Positions 34,301 to 43,000 of a stretch of 64,000 nucleotides of DNA are shown here, piece after piece. The notes beneath the pieces were generated by a model, which did not search any database, was not told the DNA's origin, and worked only from the letters and a program-made list of their open reading frames with translations. Within the stretch, counting starts at the first letter, position 1. The number at the start of each line of letters is the position of its first letter. The DNA is from Mycoplasmatota bacterium (GTDB lineage: Bacteria; Bacillota_I; Bacilli_A; Izemoplasmatales; Hujiaoplasmataceae). Made by a program: the position numbers and the translations under genes. The stretch is from contig JAEIOE010000006.1 of assembly GCA_016342455.1 (NCBI GenBank), positions 1 through 64,000 of the forward strand, read 5' to 3'.

Positions 34301-34777
34301 TTAATCCTTTTTTACTTTACATTTCACATGATTTGACTCATATCTTAACCAGATAAAACCTAAAAGCAATAAAGCCAAAGCAATAAACTTATAAGGAAGA
34401 CCTGCAAGTGGTAAAACAGCTACTGTAAAAGTCAATCCAATTGTTGAAAATAACGCAATCACACAAGGAGTGCAACCATATGTTAACATTCCAAAAATAT
34501 AAGCAAAGCCAGAAGCAAACGAACCCTTGCCTTCTTTACCAGTTAACTTCACCAAGGCAGTAGAAATGTTCCACATGAATGCACTTGTAAAAGCCATTAC
34601 AATATTTACTAGAATATTAATAACAACCAAATAAATTCCATAAGTACTAATCATTTCTGCATATCCAATATTCAAATAATCTAAAACAAAATACATAATT
34701 AAGAAAACAAAAAATACAATGAACCCTTGAATTATATATCTTTTTTCCTTTTGCATAGACAAAATAGTAGTAAACAT
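34301..34777 (-). CDS. Unknown four-helix membrane protein with GCTPC motif
   Basis: I do not recognise this 158-aa protein. It has about four to five hydrophobic segments (near 15-33, 43-65, 88-104, 108-124 and 128-145), with a Cys pair CTPC within the third one in the sequence TYGCTPCVIALFSTIGLTF, and a basic C-terminus with another Cys (VKCKVKKD). A CxxC-like pair in a membrane helix could be redox-active or bind metal. It lies just downstream of the ORP-like cluster, and a 10-bp inverted repeat in its leader can mask its ribosome binding site in read-through transcripts. Confidence 0.75.
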   Translation of the reverse strand: MFTTILSMQKEKRYIIQGFIVFFVFLIMYFVLDYLNIGYAEMISTYGIYLVVINILVNIVMAFTSAFMWNISTALVKLTGKEGKGSFASGFAYIFGMLTYGCTPCVIALFSTIGLTFTVAVLPLAGLPYKFIALALLLLGFIWLRYESNHVKCKVKKD

Positions 34778-34780
34778 AAA

Positions 34781-34827
34781 AATCTCTCCCTTTTTTGATA
34801 GTTTATTATAACATATCGGGAGAGATT
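34781..34827 (-). promoter_or_regulatory. Inverted repeat pairing with the ribosome binding site of the 34301 gene
   Basis: Arms AATCTCTCCC (34781-34790) and GGGAGAGATT (34818-34827) are perfectly complementary, with a 27-nt loop. On the minus-strand RNA the second arm is the ribosome binding site (GGGAGAG) directly before TTTTATG. A TATAAT lies in the loop, so a transcript started there lacks the first arm. It could also work as a terminator for the ORP-like operon. Confidence 0.6.
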
Positions 34828-34842
34828 AACTATATTATTTGC

Positions 34843-35700
34843 TTAGCTATTTAAAATTTTAATTGTTTGTTTATATATTGATTTTACCGCTTTTGAAACT
34901 TCTAAATCTTCATCCACAAACATTTTTCCACGGTTTGTAAATTCAGTCACTAATTTATCGTAAGGAATTTTACCTACATAATCTATATCTAGCGGTAATA
35001 TGTAGTTTTCAATTTTTCGAGTTAAGGCTATATTTGTATCAAATTTGTTAACACAAACAGCGATTTTTACCTGAAATATTCTTGCTGTTTTGATAATTCT
35101 TTCCATGTCAGAAATTCCAGAAAGAGAAGGTTCAGCTACAATTAAAACCATGTCAACACCACTTAAAGATGCAATAACAGGACAGCCTATACCGGGTGAA
35201 CCATCAATGATAGTCAACTCCTGATTTGTTAAATTCTCTTCTAATTGATTTTTAACTGCTATTACTAACTTGCCTGAGTTACCACTACCCATCTTTAACT
35301 CAGCAGTAGAAAATACTGAATTACCTTTATATACGGTCATTTCCCCGTTTTCATTATCCACCATTTTTATTGCGTTTACTGGGCAGACAAATTCACAAAC
35401 CGAACATCCTTCACAACCGAATTCATCAATAGTGTATGTTCCATCAAAACTAATAGAATTAAAGTTACAACTCTCTTTACATAATCCGCATTGAATACAT
35501 TTTTCTTGATCAATTATTGCTTTTTTCATTCCAAAATATGGCTTTGAAATCTTTGTTCCTTCATGCTTAAGTAAATGTAAGTTAGGTGCTTCAACATCAC
35601 AATCAGCGAATGCTCTTGCTTTAGATAGTTCTATAAACGAGCTAGCAATTGTTGTTTTTCCAGTTCCACCCTTACCACTTAAAATAAGTAATTGTTTCAT
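34843..35700 (-). CDS. MinD/Mrp-type P-loop ATPase with inserted ferredoxin domain (A)
   Basis: Cytosolic ATPase of 285 aa. The N-terminal deviant Walker A is SGKGGTGKTT (8-17), and two [4Fe-4S] clusters are inserted with CIQCGLCKESC (about 63-73) and GCEGCSVCEFVCP (about 94-106), followed by the rest of the P-loop fold (IDGSPGIGCPVI, AEPSLSGISD). Such proteins occur in pairs in ORP (orange protein) and related metal-cofactor loci. The upstream paralogue overlaps it by one base (TAATG). The probable role is assembly or transfer of a metal cluster to the NifX-like protein of the cluster. Confidence 0.9.
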   Translation of the reverse strand: MKQLLILSGKGGTGKTTIASSFIELSKARAFADCDVEAPNLHLLKHEGTKISKPYFGMKKAIIDQEKCIQCGLCKESCNFNSISFDGTYTIDEFGCEGCSVCEFVCPVNAIKMVDNENGEMTVYKGNSVFSTAELKMGSGNSGKLVIAVKNQLEENLTNQELTIIDGSPGIGCPVIASLSGVDMVLIVAEPSLSGISDMERIIKTARIFQVKIAVCVNKFDTNIALTRKIENYILPLDIDYVGKIPYDKLVTEFTNRGKMFVDEDLEVSKAVKSIYKQTIKILNS

Positions 35701-36530
35701 TAATTTACCTCCTTAAAAACAGTCTCTAAAATGTTAAAAAAGAGTTCTTTATACTTTGGAATTTTTGATACAATTTCCCCCTCTGAATTTAACTTACCAA
35801 GTTCAAAATCCATAGGTATTTCAGTTAAGATTTTTAAGCCTTTTTCTTTCGCATAATTATTAATAATAGGGTCACCTGTAGTCTTATTAATTACCAAACC
35901 TATTTTCTTTTTAAAAACAGTTGCTAGATTATAAACCATGTTCAAATTATGTAAACCAAATATAGAAGGTTCAGCAACCAAAATACAATAATCAGCATTT
36001 GATATACTTTCCATTACCGTACAACCATTACCTGGCGGTGAATCAATAAATACAGTTTTATTGAGCTTACTTGATTCTTCTAAAAGTCTATTAATAATAG
36101 GTACACCAGATTCTTCTCCGACTTTTAATTCTCCAGATAGTACAAAGGTATCTTCATATTGCCCTGATTTAATTACCCCAATAGCATTATCTATTTCCGT
36201 AATTGCTTTTTGAGGACATACTAATTTACAGCCTCCACATGAATGACATAAATCATTGTATACTTTTATTTTCCCTTTTATAAATGCCAAAGCATTGAAT
36301 TTACAAAAATCAGAACAAATTCTACAACCATCACATAAGTCATTATTAATAACAGGAATTTTAGTTAAAACTGATTCCTGTTCTAAATTGTCTATTTTAT
36401 AATATAATAATCCATTTGGTTCTTCTACATCGCAATCTACATATACTGAATTTTCGGCAAGATAAGATAAATTAACACTAAGTAGTGTCTTTCCTGTCCC
36501 GCCCTTTCCACTAAGAATAGCTATATTCAT
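35700..36530 (-). CDS. MinD/Mrp-type P-loop ATPase with inserted ferredoxin domain (B)
   Basis: Paralogue of the downstream gene, 276 aa. Walker A is SGKGGTGKTL (7-16), the ferredoxin insert has CDGCRICSDFC (about 64-74) and CHSCGGCKLVCP (about 92-103), and the nucleotide-binding fold resumes with IDSPPGNGCTV and AEPSIFGLHN. The two ATPases likely form a heterodimer, as proposed for ORP-type complexes. It overlaps both neighbours by one base. Cytosolic and anaerobe-specific in its usual distribution. Confidence 0.9.
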   Translation of the reverse strand: MNIAILSGKGGTGKTLLSVNLSYLAENSVYVDCDVEEPNGLLYYKIDNLEQESVLTKIPVINNDLCDGCRICSDFCKFNALAFIKGKIKVYNDLCHSCGGCKLVCPQKAITEIDNAIGVIKSGQYEDTFVLSGELKVGEESGVPIINRLLEESSKLNKTVFIDSPPGNGCTVMESISNADYCILVAEPSIFGLHNLNMVYNLATVFKKKIGLVINKTTGDPIINNYAKEKGLKILTEIPMDFELGKLNSEGEIVSKIPKYKELFFNILETVFKEVN

Positions 36531-36862
36531 TAAAACAATTCCTTTAATTCTCCATTTAAGAAGCTTTCTATATTTACTTTAACGATTTTTTCTATAGATT
36601 TATATATCTTAACTTCACCTTCATTAAGAACTCTTAAAGATTTTTCACCCACACTTGGTGTTATTAGAACTTCGACGTTCTTATTTATTATAAACTCAGA
36701 TGATTTGACTCCTACTCCGCCTTGTCCATCTTTATTTGCATTAATATATGCTTCCCCTAATTTTGTTTCTGTATTGTAAATATAGAAATAATTGGTTCTT
36801 CCAAAATGATCTGATATAAAAGATTTTTCTCCACTTGTTTTTGTTGGTAATGCAATAATCAT
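36530..36862 (-). CDS. NifX/NafY-like (dinitrogenase Fe-Mo cofactor biosynthesis) protein
   Basis: Small metal-cluster-binding protein of 110 aa from the dinitrogenase iron-molybdenum cofactor/ORP family. The family start MIIALPTKTSGEKSFISDHFGRTNYFYIY has the conserved HFG motif (about residues 20-22), and the GGVGVKSSEFIINKNVEVLITPSVG segment follows. No nitrogenase genes are near; with the two MinD-type ATPases it matches the ORP arrangement, where such a protein carries a heterometal cluster. Whether molybdenum or copper is bound here is unknown. Confidence 0.88.
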   Translation of the reverse strand: MIIALPTKTSGEKSFISDHFGRTNYFYIYNTETKLGEAYINANKDGQGGVGVKSSEFIINKNVEVLITPSVGEKSLRVLNEGEVKIYKSIEKIVKVNIESFLNGELKELF

Positions 36863-36886
36863 AATACTTTCCTCCTAATTTTATTT

Positions 36887-36913
36887 AAAAAGCGGCTATT
36901 CTAGCCGCTTTTT
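36887..36913 (-). terminator. Terminator or attenuator after the DUF5320 gene
   Basis: Perfect 12-bp stem AAAAAGCGGCTA-TTC-TAGCCGCTTTTT. It is followed by a short T-run on the minus strand, before the NifX-like gene. It would limit transcription into the rest of the ORP-like cluster. Confidence 0.85.
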
Positions 36914-37129
36914 TTATTTGTCCAATTCTGAATTGATAATTTTTAGTCTTTCTTCTAGAGCTTTCTTTTCATCGGCTAAAGATTCATTAGAGTTATCATT
37001 TACATAATATCTTCTTCTTAATCCTCTACCGTAGAAATTTGCATTTCTAGTTGCTGGACTACAATTACCCATTCCTCTACCTGTATATGGTCCCATTCCT
37101 CTTGGTCCTGAACTATCTCTACCTGGCAT
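36914..37129 (-). CDS. DUF5320 family protein
   Basis: Small Gly/Arg/Met-rich protein of 71 aa. The track starts at 37153, but GGAGGTGA precedes the ATG at 37129, and MPGRDSSGPRGMGPYTGRGM is the typical DUF5320 beginning. The C-terminal half is charged and probably coiled coil (SLADEKKALEERLKII). The family is commonly encoded next to NifX-like proteins and MinD-type ferredoxin ATPases in anaerobes. Function is unknown. It is the first gene of the cluster, with its own promoter and two dyads, and is separated from the NifX-like gene by a strong hairpin. Confidence 0.85.
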   Translation of the reverse strand: MPGRDSSGPRGMGPYTGRGMGNCSPATRNANFYGRGLRRRYYVNDNSNESLADEKKALEERLKIINSELDK

Positions 37130-37147
37130 ATAACTCACCTCCGTATT

Positions 37148-37159
37148 TGACATATGTCA
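37148..37159. promoter_or_regulatory. 12-bp palindrome TGACATATGTCA at the ORP-like promoter
   Basis: Perfect palindrome just downstream of the predicted +1 and 19 bp before the corrected start of the DUF5320 gene. A similar sequence overlaps the promoter of the MBL-fold gene at 28690-28703. Probably an operator. Confidence 0.6.
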
Positions 37160-37170
37160 TTTATAATTCC

Positions 37171-37199
37171 ATTATACTACTTTTTTAACATAATGCAAA
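37171..37199 (-). promoter_or_regulatory. Promoter of the ORP-like cluster
   Basis: Minus-strand -10 TATAAT (37171-37176) and -35 TTTGCA (37194-37199), 17-bp spacer. Its -35 lies inside a dyad ATGCAAA-TAC-TTTGCAT (37193-37209). Confidence 0.7.
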
Positions 37200-37209
37200 T
37201 ACTTTGCAT
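37193..37209. promoter_or_regulatory. Dyad ATGCAAA-TAC-TTTGCAT over the ORP-like -35
   Basis: Perfect 7-bp arms with a 3-bp spacer, beginning two bases past the arcA stop codon and covering the -35 of the DUF5320 promoter. Candidate repressor or activator site. Confidence 0.5.
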
Positions 37210-37210
37210 A

Positions 37211-38443
37211 TTATTTTAAATTTCCTCTTACAAAAGGCATACTCATACACCTTGGCCCACCTCTACCACGCGATAATTCGCTTGATGGAATGGTGTGAAC
37301 TTTGATACCGTGTTCTTGAAGCAAATTGTTTGTAATATGATTCCTTTCATAAACAATTACTTCTCCAGGTCTTAAAGCTATTGTGTTAGCTCCATCATTC
37401 CACTGTTCGCGAGCAGCAGCTATACTATCTTCGCCCCCACATGGAATCAATGTTACTTTCATACCTAAATGCTTAGACAAAATTTCATCTAATTTGCCTT
37501 CAACAGGAAGTACTGTGAGCTTTCCTTTCAATAAAGGATTCCTTCTAATCTCATAAGCTTTTATAATTGTTTGAACATCATGATGAATTAAAAATTTATC
37601 ATAATCAACTTGTGTGAATACAGTATCTAAATGCATAAATGATCTAATCTTTGGAATATCGAATGCTAATATTACTTCATAGTTTGTTTTATTATCATAG
37701 AACAAACTCTTCGCTAATTTTTCGATACTAGCTGGGTGAGTTCTTTGAGATACTCCTAATGCTAGTACTTTTTCAGATAAAACCAACACATCTCCGCCCT
37801 CTATAGCAGATAACATATTTCTATCATAATACTTAGGAATCGATTTGTCACTGTATATTGGATGATATTTAAATATATACTCTCCGTAAATAGTTTCTCT
37901 ACTTCTCGTTTGAGAAAACATTTTTGAAATTGCTACTCCACCATTAATAACTGCAAATGGGTCTCTAGTAAAATATAGATTAGGCATAGGATCTGTAACA
38001 AAAGGATAATCTCTTATATAATCCGATAGTGTCCTTTTCTCAAAGTTCGGGATTTCTATTTTTTTTACTCCTGCCATTGTTCTAGAAACTAATTCCTTGT
38101 TTGAAGGTATCGAAAGTAAATATTCTGCAAGTTTTTCCTTCAACGTATCACTTGTTACTAATGATTCTTCAATGAACTGTTCAATAAACTGTAATTTTAT
38201 TTCTTTAGAAACTGCTAATGATTCAGCAACTAAATCTGTTAGGTATAATACTTCTACCCCGTTATCTTTAAACACTTTAGCAAAAGCATCATGTTCTTTT
38301 TGAGCTAAATCTAGCCAAGGAATATCGTCAAAAAGTAATTCCGCTAGGAATTTAGGTGTTAAATTTTCAATTTCTCTTCCTGGTCTGTGTAAAAGAACCT
38401 TCTTCAGTTCTCCAATTTCAGATGTTACATTAAGCAAATTCAT
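37211..38443 (-). CDS. arcA: Arginine deiminase
   Basis: Cytosolic enzyme hydrolysing arginine to citrulline and ammonia, 410 aa, normal length. Family blocks are clear: GELKKVLLHRPGREIENL near the start, FTRDPFAVINGG (about 159-170), MHLDTVFTQVD with the catalytic His (about 270-280), GGEDSIAAAREQWNDGANT and the C-terminal nucleophile Cys in RCMSMPFVRG. Usually arcB and arcC follow to recover ATP from citrulline; neither is in this window. It is 8 bases downstream of tnaA and probably cotranscribed, pairing two amino acid-degrading, ammonia-releasing enzymes. Confidence 0.97.
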   Translation of the reverse strand: MNLLNVTSEIGELKKVLLHRPGREIENLTPKFLAELLFDDIPWLDLAQKEHDAFAKVFKDNGVEVLYLTDLVAESLAVSKEIKLQFIEQFIEESLVTSDTLKEKLAEYLLSIPSNKELVSRTMAGVKKIEIPNFEKRTLSDYIRDYPFVTDPMPNLYFTRDPFAVINGGVAISKMFSQTRSRETIYGEYIFKYHPIYSDKSIPKYYDRNMLSAIEGGDVLVLSEKVLALGVSQRTHPASIEKLAKSLFYDNKTNYEVILAFDIPKIRSFMHLDTVFTQVDYDKFLIHHDVQTIIKAYEIRRNPLLKGKLTVLPVEGKLDEILSKHLGMKVTLIPCGGEDSIAAAREQWNDGANTIALRPGEVIVYERNHITNNLLQEHGIKVHTIPSSELSRGRGGPRCMSMPFVRGNLK

Positions 38444-38451
38444 ATATTCTC

Positions 38452-39834
38452 CTATTCTACGGGTTTAAATTCCGCAGTAAAATGTCTTAATATTGGCGAT
38501 TCATAGGTGAATTCTAAACCTTTAAGATCTTTCCTGTTTTTATAAACACTAATAAGGCATTCTGCCACATATCTTAAATGTTCCATTGTATAAGTTCTTC
38601 TTGGAATAGTTAAACGCATAAACTCTTTATCCGCTTTTATATTTTTTCTAGTATCGGGATCTCTTCCTAGCAATAGCGATCCAATTTCAACGGGACGTAT
38701 TCCACCTTCTATATACAAAGCGTTACTAACAGCTTGTGCTGGAAATTGATCAAATGGTATGTGAGGAGCAATCTCTCCGCAATCAACAAATACTGCATGC
38801 CCCCCAGTAGGATATTGAATAGGAATTCCTGCTTCTCTTAGCAAATCTCCTAAATATCTCACTTCGTCAATTCTATATGCTAAATAGCTTTCTTCTAAGG
38901 CTTCTTGTAACCCAACTGCTAAGGCATCCATGTCTCTACCGGCTAATCCGCCGTATGTAGGGAAACCTTCTTTAGGAACGATGTTTGTTTGGCACTTTTG
39001 AAATAATTCAAAATTATCTTTAATTGCTATAATTCCGCCTATATTCACTAAGCCATCTTTCTTAGCACTCATTAAAAAGATATCAGCTAAGTCAAATACT
39101 TCTTTTGCGATTTCTCTTATTGTTTTATTTTCATAACCAGCTTCTCTTTTTTTAATAAAGAAGCTATTTTCAGCATATCTAGCACCATCAATGAGTAGAG
39201 TAATACCATATTTTTTTGCAATCACATTTACAGCTCTCATATTTTCCATTGATACCGGTTGTCCACCCGCTGAATTATTTGTTATTGTCATAATAATTCC
39301 GGCTATGTTTTTTGCTTCCTTCTCCAAAATAATTTGTTCTAATTTTTTCAAATCAAAGTTACCTTTAAAAGGATGATACTTGCTTATTTCAAAGCACTCC
39401 GGGATCACACAATCAATTGCTCTAGCTCCTGCTATTTCAACATGTGCCCTAGTAGTATCAAAATGAATATTTGAAATAAAACACATATTGTCATGTACTA
39501 CTAATTCCGGAATTACAACTTGTTCCGCGCCTCTACCTTGATGCGCTGGCAATATATAGTTATAACCCGTAATATCCTTAACAACCTTCTCTAATCGATA
39601 ATAACTTCTTGAACCAGCATAAGATTCATCGCCTTGCATTAAGGCTGCCCATTGAAAATGAGACATGGCTCCTGTACCGGAATCAGTTAATAAATCTATA
39701 TAAACATCTTCACTTCTTAACCTGAAGGGATTATATCCAGCTTCTTTTAGACGTTTAACTCTTTCATCCTTACCGATTAAACTAATCGGTTCCACCATTT
39801 TAATTTTATAGGGTGGAAGCGCATATTTTTGCAT
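38452..39834 (-). CDS. tnaA: Tryptophanase (tryptophan indole-lyase)
   Basis: PLP-dependent beta-eliminating lyase, 460 aa, converting tryptophan to indole, pyruvate and ammonia. The PLP Lys is in LMSAKKDGLVN (about 255-265), with SGTGAMSHFQWAALM near residue 53 and THQGRGAE-like AHQGRGAEQVV. Two positions separate it from tyrosine phenol-lyase: FDTT (Asp, where the phenol-lyase has Thr) and RPVEIGS (Val-Glu-Ile, where the phenol-lyase has the substrate Arg). Both favour tryptophanase. AGGAGG stands in front of the ATG. No TnaC-like leader peptide with a Trp is seen upstream, so control differs from the E. coli operon. arcA follows directly. Confidence 0.93.
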   Translation of the reverse strand: MQKYALPPYKIKMVEPISLIGKDERVKRLKEAGYNPFRLRSEDVYIDLLTDSGTGAMSHFQWAALMQGDESYAGSRSYYRLEKVVKDITGYNYILPAHQGRGAEQVVIPELVVHDNMCFISNIHFDTTRAHVEIAGARAIDCVIPECFEISKYHPFKGNFDLKKLEQIILEKEAKNIAGIIMTITNNSAGGQPVSMENMRAVNVIAKKYGITLLIDGARYAENSFFIKKREAGYENKTIREIAKEVFDLADIFLMSAKKDGLVNIGGIIAIKDNFELFQKCQTNIVPKEGFPTYGGLAGRDMDALAVGLQEALEESYLAYRIDEVRYLGDLLREAGIPIQYPTGGHAVFVDCGEIAPHIPFDQFPAQAVSNALYIEGGIRPVEIGSLLLGRDPDTRKNIKADKEFMRLTIPRRTYTMEHLRYVAECLISVYKNRKDLKGLEFTYESPILRHFTAEFKPVE

Positions 39835-39969
39835 TTTTTCCTCCTAATGTAAAAGAAACATAACTCAATTAATTAAAGCATAAACAAAACAAATATTCTC
39901 CAAATAAAAAGGTTTGTTAATATTTATTTCAATTATTTAATTAAATATCTTTGTTTCTTCATCAATTCA

Positions 39970-39998
39970 ATTATACTATATATCTTTGATATAGTAAA
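39970..39998 (-). promoter_or_regulatory. Promoter of the tnaA-arcA operon
   Basis: Minus-strand -10 TATAAT (39970-39975) and -35 TTTACT (39993-39998), 17-bp spacer. The leader to tnaA is about 130 bases and A/T-rich. Confidence 0.65.
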
Positions 39999-40054
39999 CA
40001 TAGAATAGGAGTAATACAAAAAGAAAAAGAAGCATAAAACGCCTCTTTTAATCT

Positions 40055-43000
40055 TTATTTTAATAAGTCTCTAATATTCTTCATTTCCTTATTCGAATCC
40101 GAATACCAATTTGATGCAAATACACGATATAATTTCCAGTTTCTTGACTGTAAATATTTGTCTTGATGCAATAAGTCTCTTCTAGAATCAATATTTTCAT
40201 TATCGCTCATATCACAGATAATTCCTAATTTATATTCTGAAATCTCATTGTCATAAATAGCTAAATTTATATTATAATCTCCAACTCCAATAGAAGTTTT
40301 AACATTAAAGTTATTTCTTTCGAGACGTTTTTTAATATCTATTGCTAATTCTGACTCATCTCTTACCGTTCTTTCTTCTTTTACATATAGCCTATTTAGC
40401 AATTCTTTCGCTAAATCAATTTGATTCGTTGAGATATATTTGCAATAACTCATATATTCTTTTAATAATTTAGGACCCGTACTATTTAAATCTTCAACTT
40501 TAAACTCTTCAGGATACATAGAACTTACAAAGTATATTTTCTTTTTAGCTCTACTGATAGCTACATTTAGTCTATTTTGACCACCATCATTATTTAACCA
40601 ACCAAACTGTCTCCTAAAGATTCCGTCAGGGCCTGTTGCATAACCCATTGAAAAAATAATAATATCTCTTTCGTCCCCTTGAACATTTTCAATGTTTTTG
40701 ATGAATAAACTCTTATCTTCATCTTCATCTTTTCTAAATAACTCTTCTTCAAATATTTTTTGATATTTACTGCGTTTATACAGTTCTTCATCAATTAGAT
40801 TTTCAATCAAATCTCTTTGTGTACTATTAAAGGTAATTACTCCAATAGATTCATTATTTTTTCTTTCTTTTAGTATCTTTCTTAATAATTTAACAACTTC
40901 TATTCCTTCTTGTAAGTTTCTTCTGTTTTCGAAAACACCATCTTTTACATAAATGTATTCAATAGGTGGTTTAGAGGGTTTTACTTGATTTGGTGAAACT
41001 ATTAGTTTTCCATTATAGAAAGCATAATTAGAAAAAGCGATTAACTCTTCAAAATCTGAACGATAATGGAAATTAAGAATTGTTTCCTTGTATTTGTATC
41101 TCGCTAAGTCTAGTAAACTCTTAGCGTCGACTGATATATCTCTTAATAGTTCACTTTCATAATAGATATCTTCATCTTCAACTCGGCCAACACCAAGACT
41201 AGATGGTCTTAACTGTTTTGTATCTCCTGCAATACATACTTTCTTAGCGCGATATATTGCTGGTATACCTTTCTCTACATACATCTGAGATGCTTCATCA
41301 ATTACAACTAAATCAAACATTCCATATACTAAAGGCATAATAGCACTAACAACTTCAGGAGTCATCATCCAAACTCTTACCGAATTCATAAGCTCTAACT
41401 GAAAAACATCGATAAATGCTTTAATACTAATTTTTCTATTACTTTCTAGAATTCTCTTGATATCCATTATCCTTTTGGTATTAGAAAGATTCAATGCATT
41501 CTTATAAAGTTCCATTTCAAATGATTCTATATTTACTTGTTTTTTCTTATCTATTAGATTATATAAATCCTTAAGTTTTTCTTCATATTTATCCAATATG
41601 TATAAATATTCTTGATTCTTAGTTTTAAAATCTTCTAAATACCCCGTGTAATAAGCGCTAAATAAATATTGATTATACTTCGCTATGTCTTCTATATCTT
41701 TTAACAAAGGATTATATATTAACATATCTAGATATTTAATTTCATTTTCAGTTAAAAGACTATATTTCGTTTCAATTTTATTTAATGTAGTTACATTAGC
41801 GCTAATATATTCATGTAAAGTAGCATCTTTAAATAAAAGGTCAAAATATAATTTGTTTATCGGTTTTTTCTGAGTTAAGAAATCAATTTTATCTTTATAT
41901 TTAGAAATAAAGTCTCTTTTAACCTGTCTTTTCTTAAAAAACCAAGCCTTATCGTATTTCTTCTTAAAGAATATATAGTTATTTGTAAAGCGTTCTAAAT
42001 CCAACTTATTTGATCGAGAAATTTTTGTGTTTAATTTAGAAAAAACAGGATATTCTTTAATAATCTTTCTATATCCAAGATAATCTTCTAAATTTGCTTT
42101 CTTTTCAAAAGTTTCTTCTATTTTAGATAGTTCTTTAAATGTAATACTTCTATACTCATCTAAAAACATCCTTAAGACTGCTAAAGGATTGATTTCTTTA
42201 TGAACATCTTTGTCTCTCAAATATCTAGAATATAGCTCGTGAATAGGTGCCCCTTGAATCTTTTGATTATATAATAAATCCATAGATTTATTTAAAGTCT
42301 CAATTAATTTTTCGATTTCTTTTTCAATCTCAAATATGTCATTATTTATGGTTCTATGAGGCGGGATTGGATCGACGAAATTGTTAAGTTTGTAGTAGAA
42401 GTCTTGTTTATTCTCAGCGTCATCTATAAACATAGAATATTTAGAAGCGTTACCAAGTCTCGTATTAATGACGTCTAAAGCTACTTTTTTCTCACTTATC
42501 ACTAATACATTTTCACCTTTTAACACACTTGTCGCTATTAGATTCGTTATTGTTTGGCTCTTACCAGTACCTGGTGGACCCCAGATAACTAATTTTCTCT
42601 CTGTATTAATCATCTGTATTACTTTTTCTTGAGAGTAATTGATTTCATTAATATAGGATAAATCAGACTCTTTAATTTTCTTATCCTTAATTAAAAATTC
42701 AGCCGTTTTTTCTTTATCAAACAAATTAGTTTCATCTACAAGTCCTTCTAATAAATCATTATATTTATTAGACTTCAAAATAGAATTTATATCCTTTTGA
42801 ATCATAGAGGAATATAGTTTATACCTACCAAGAGTAATGTATTCTTTGATTTTAAATACATCTTTTCTCTGTTTTATAAACTTAAAGCGTAATTCACTTT
42901 TGTATGTTACATATTCATGTTCAATTGTTTCGTTTTTTATTACTAAACCGATTTTCTTATAAAATGGAAGAACCACCTTTTCTATTGTCGATTTTGTTAC

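Noticed and set aside
38452-39834. Tyrosine phenol-lyase as identity of the 460-aa PLP enzyme
   Set aside because: The FDTT and RPVEIGS positions match tryptophanase; the phenol-lyase has Thr and a substrate-binding Arg at those places.
39835-39968. TnaC-like leader peptide before tnaA
   Set aside because: Only very short ORFs of two to five codons without Trp are seen in the leader (for example ATGTTTCTTTTACATTAG), none with a TnaC-like pattern.
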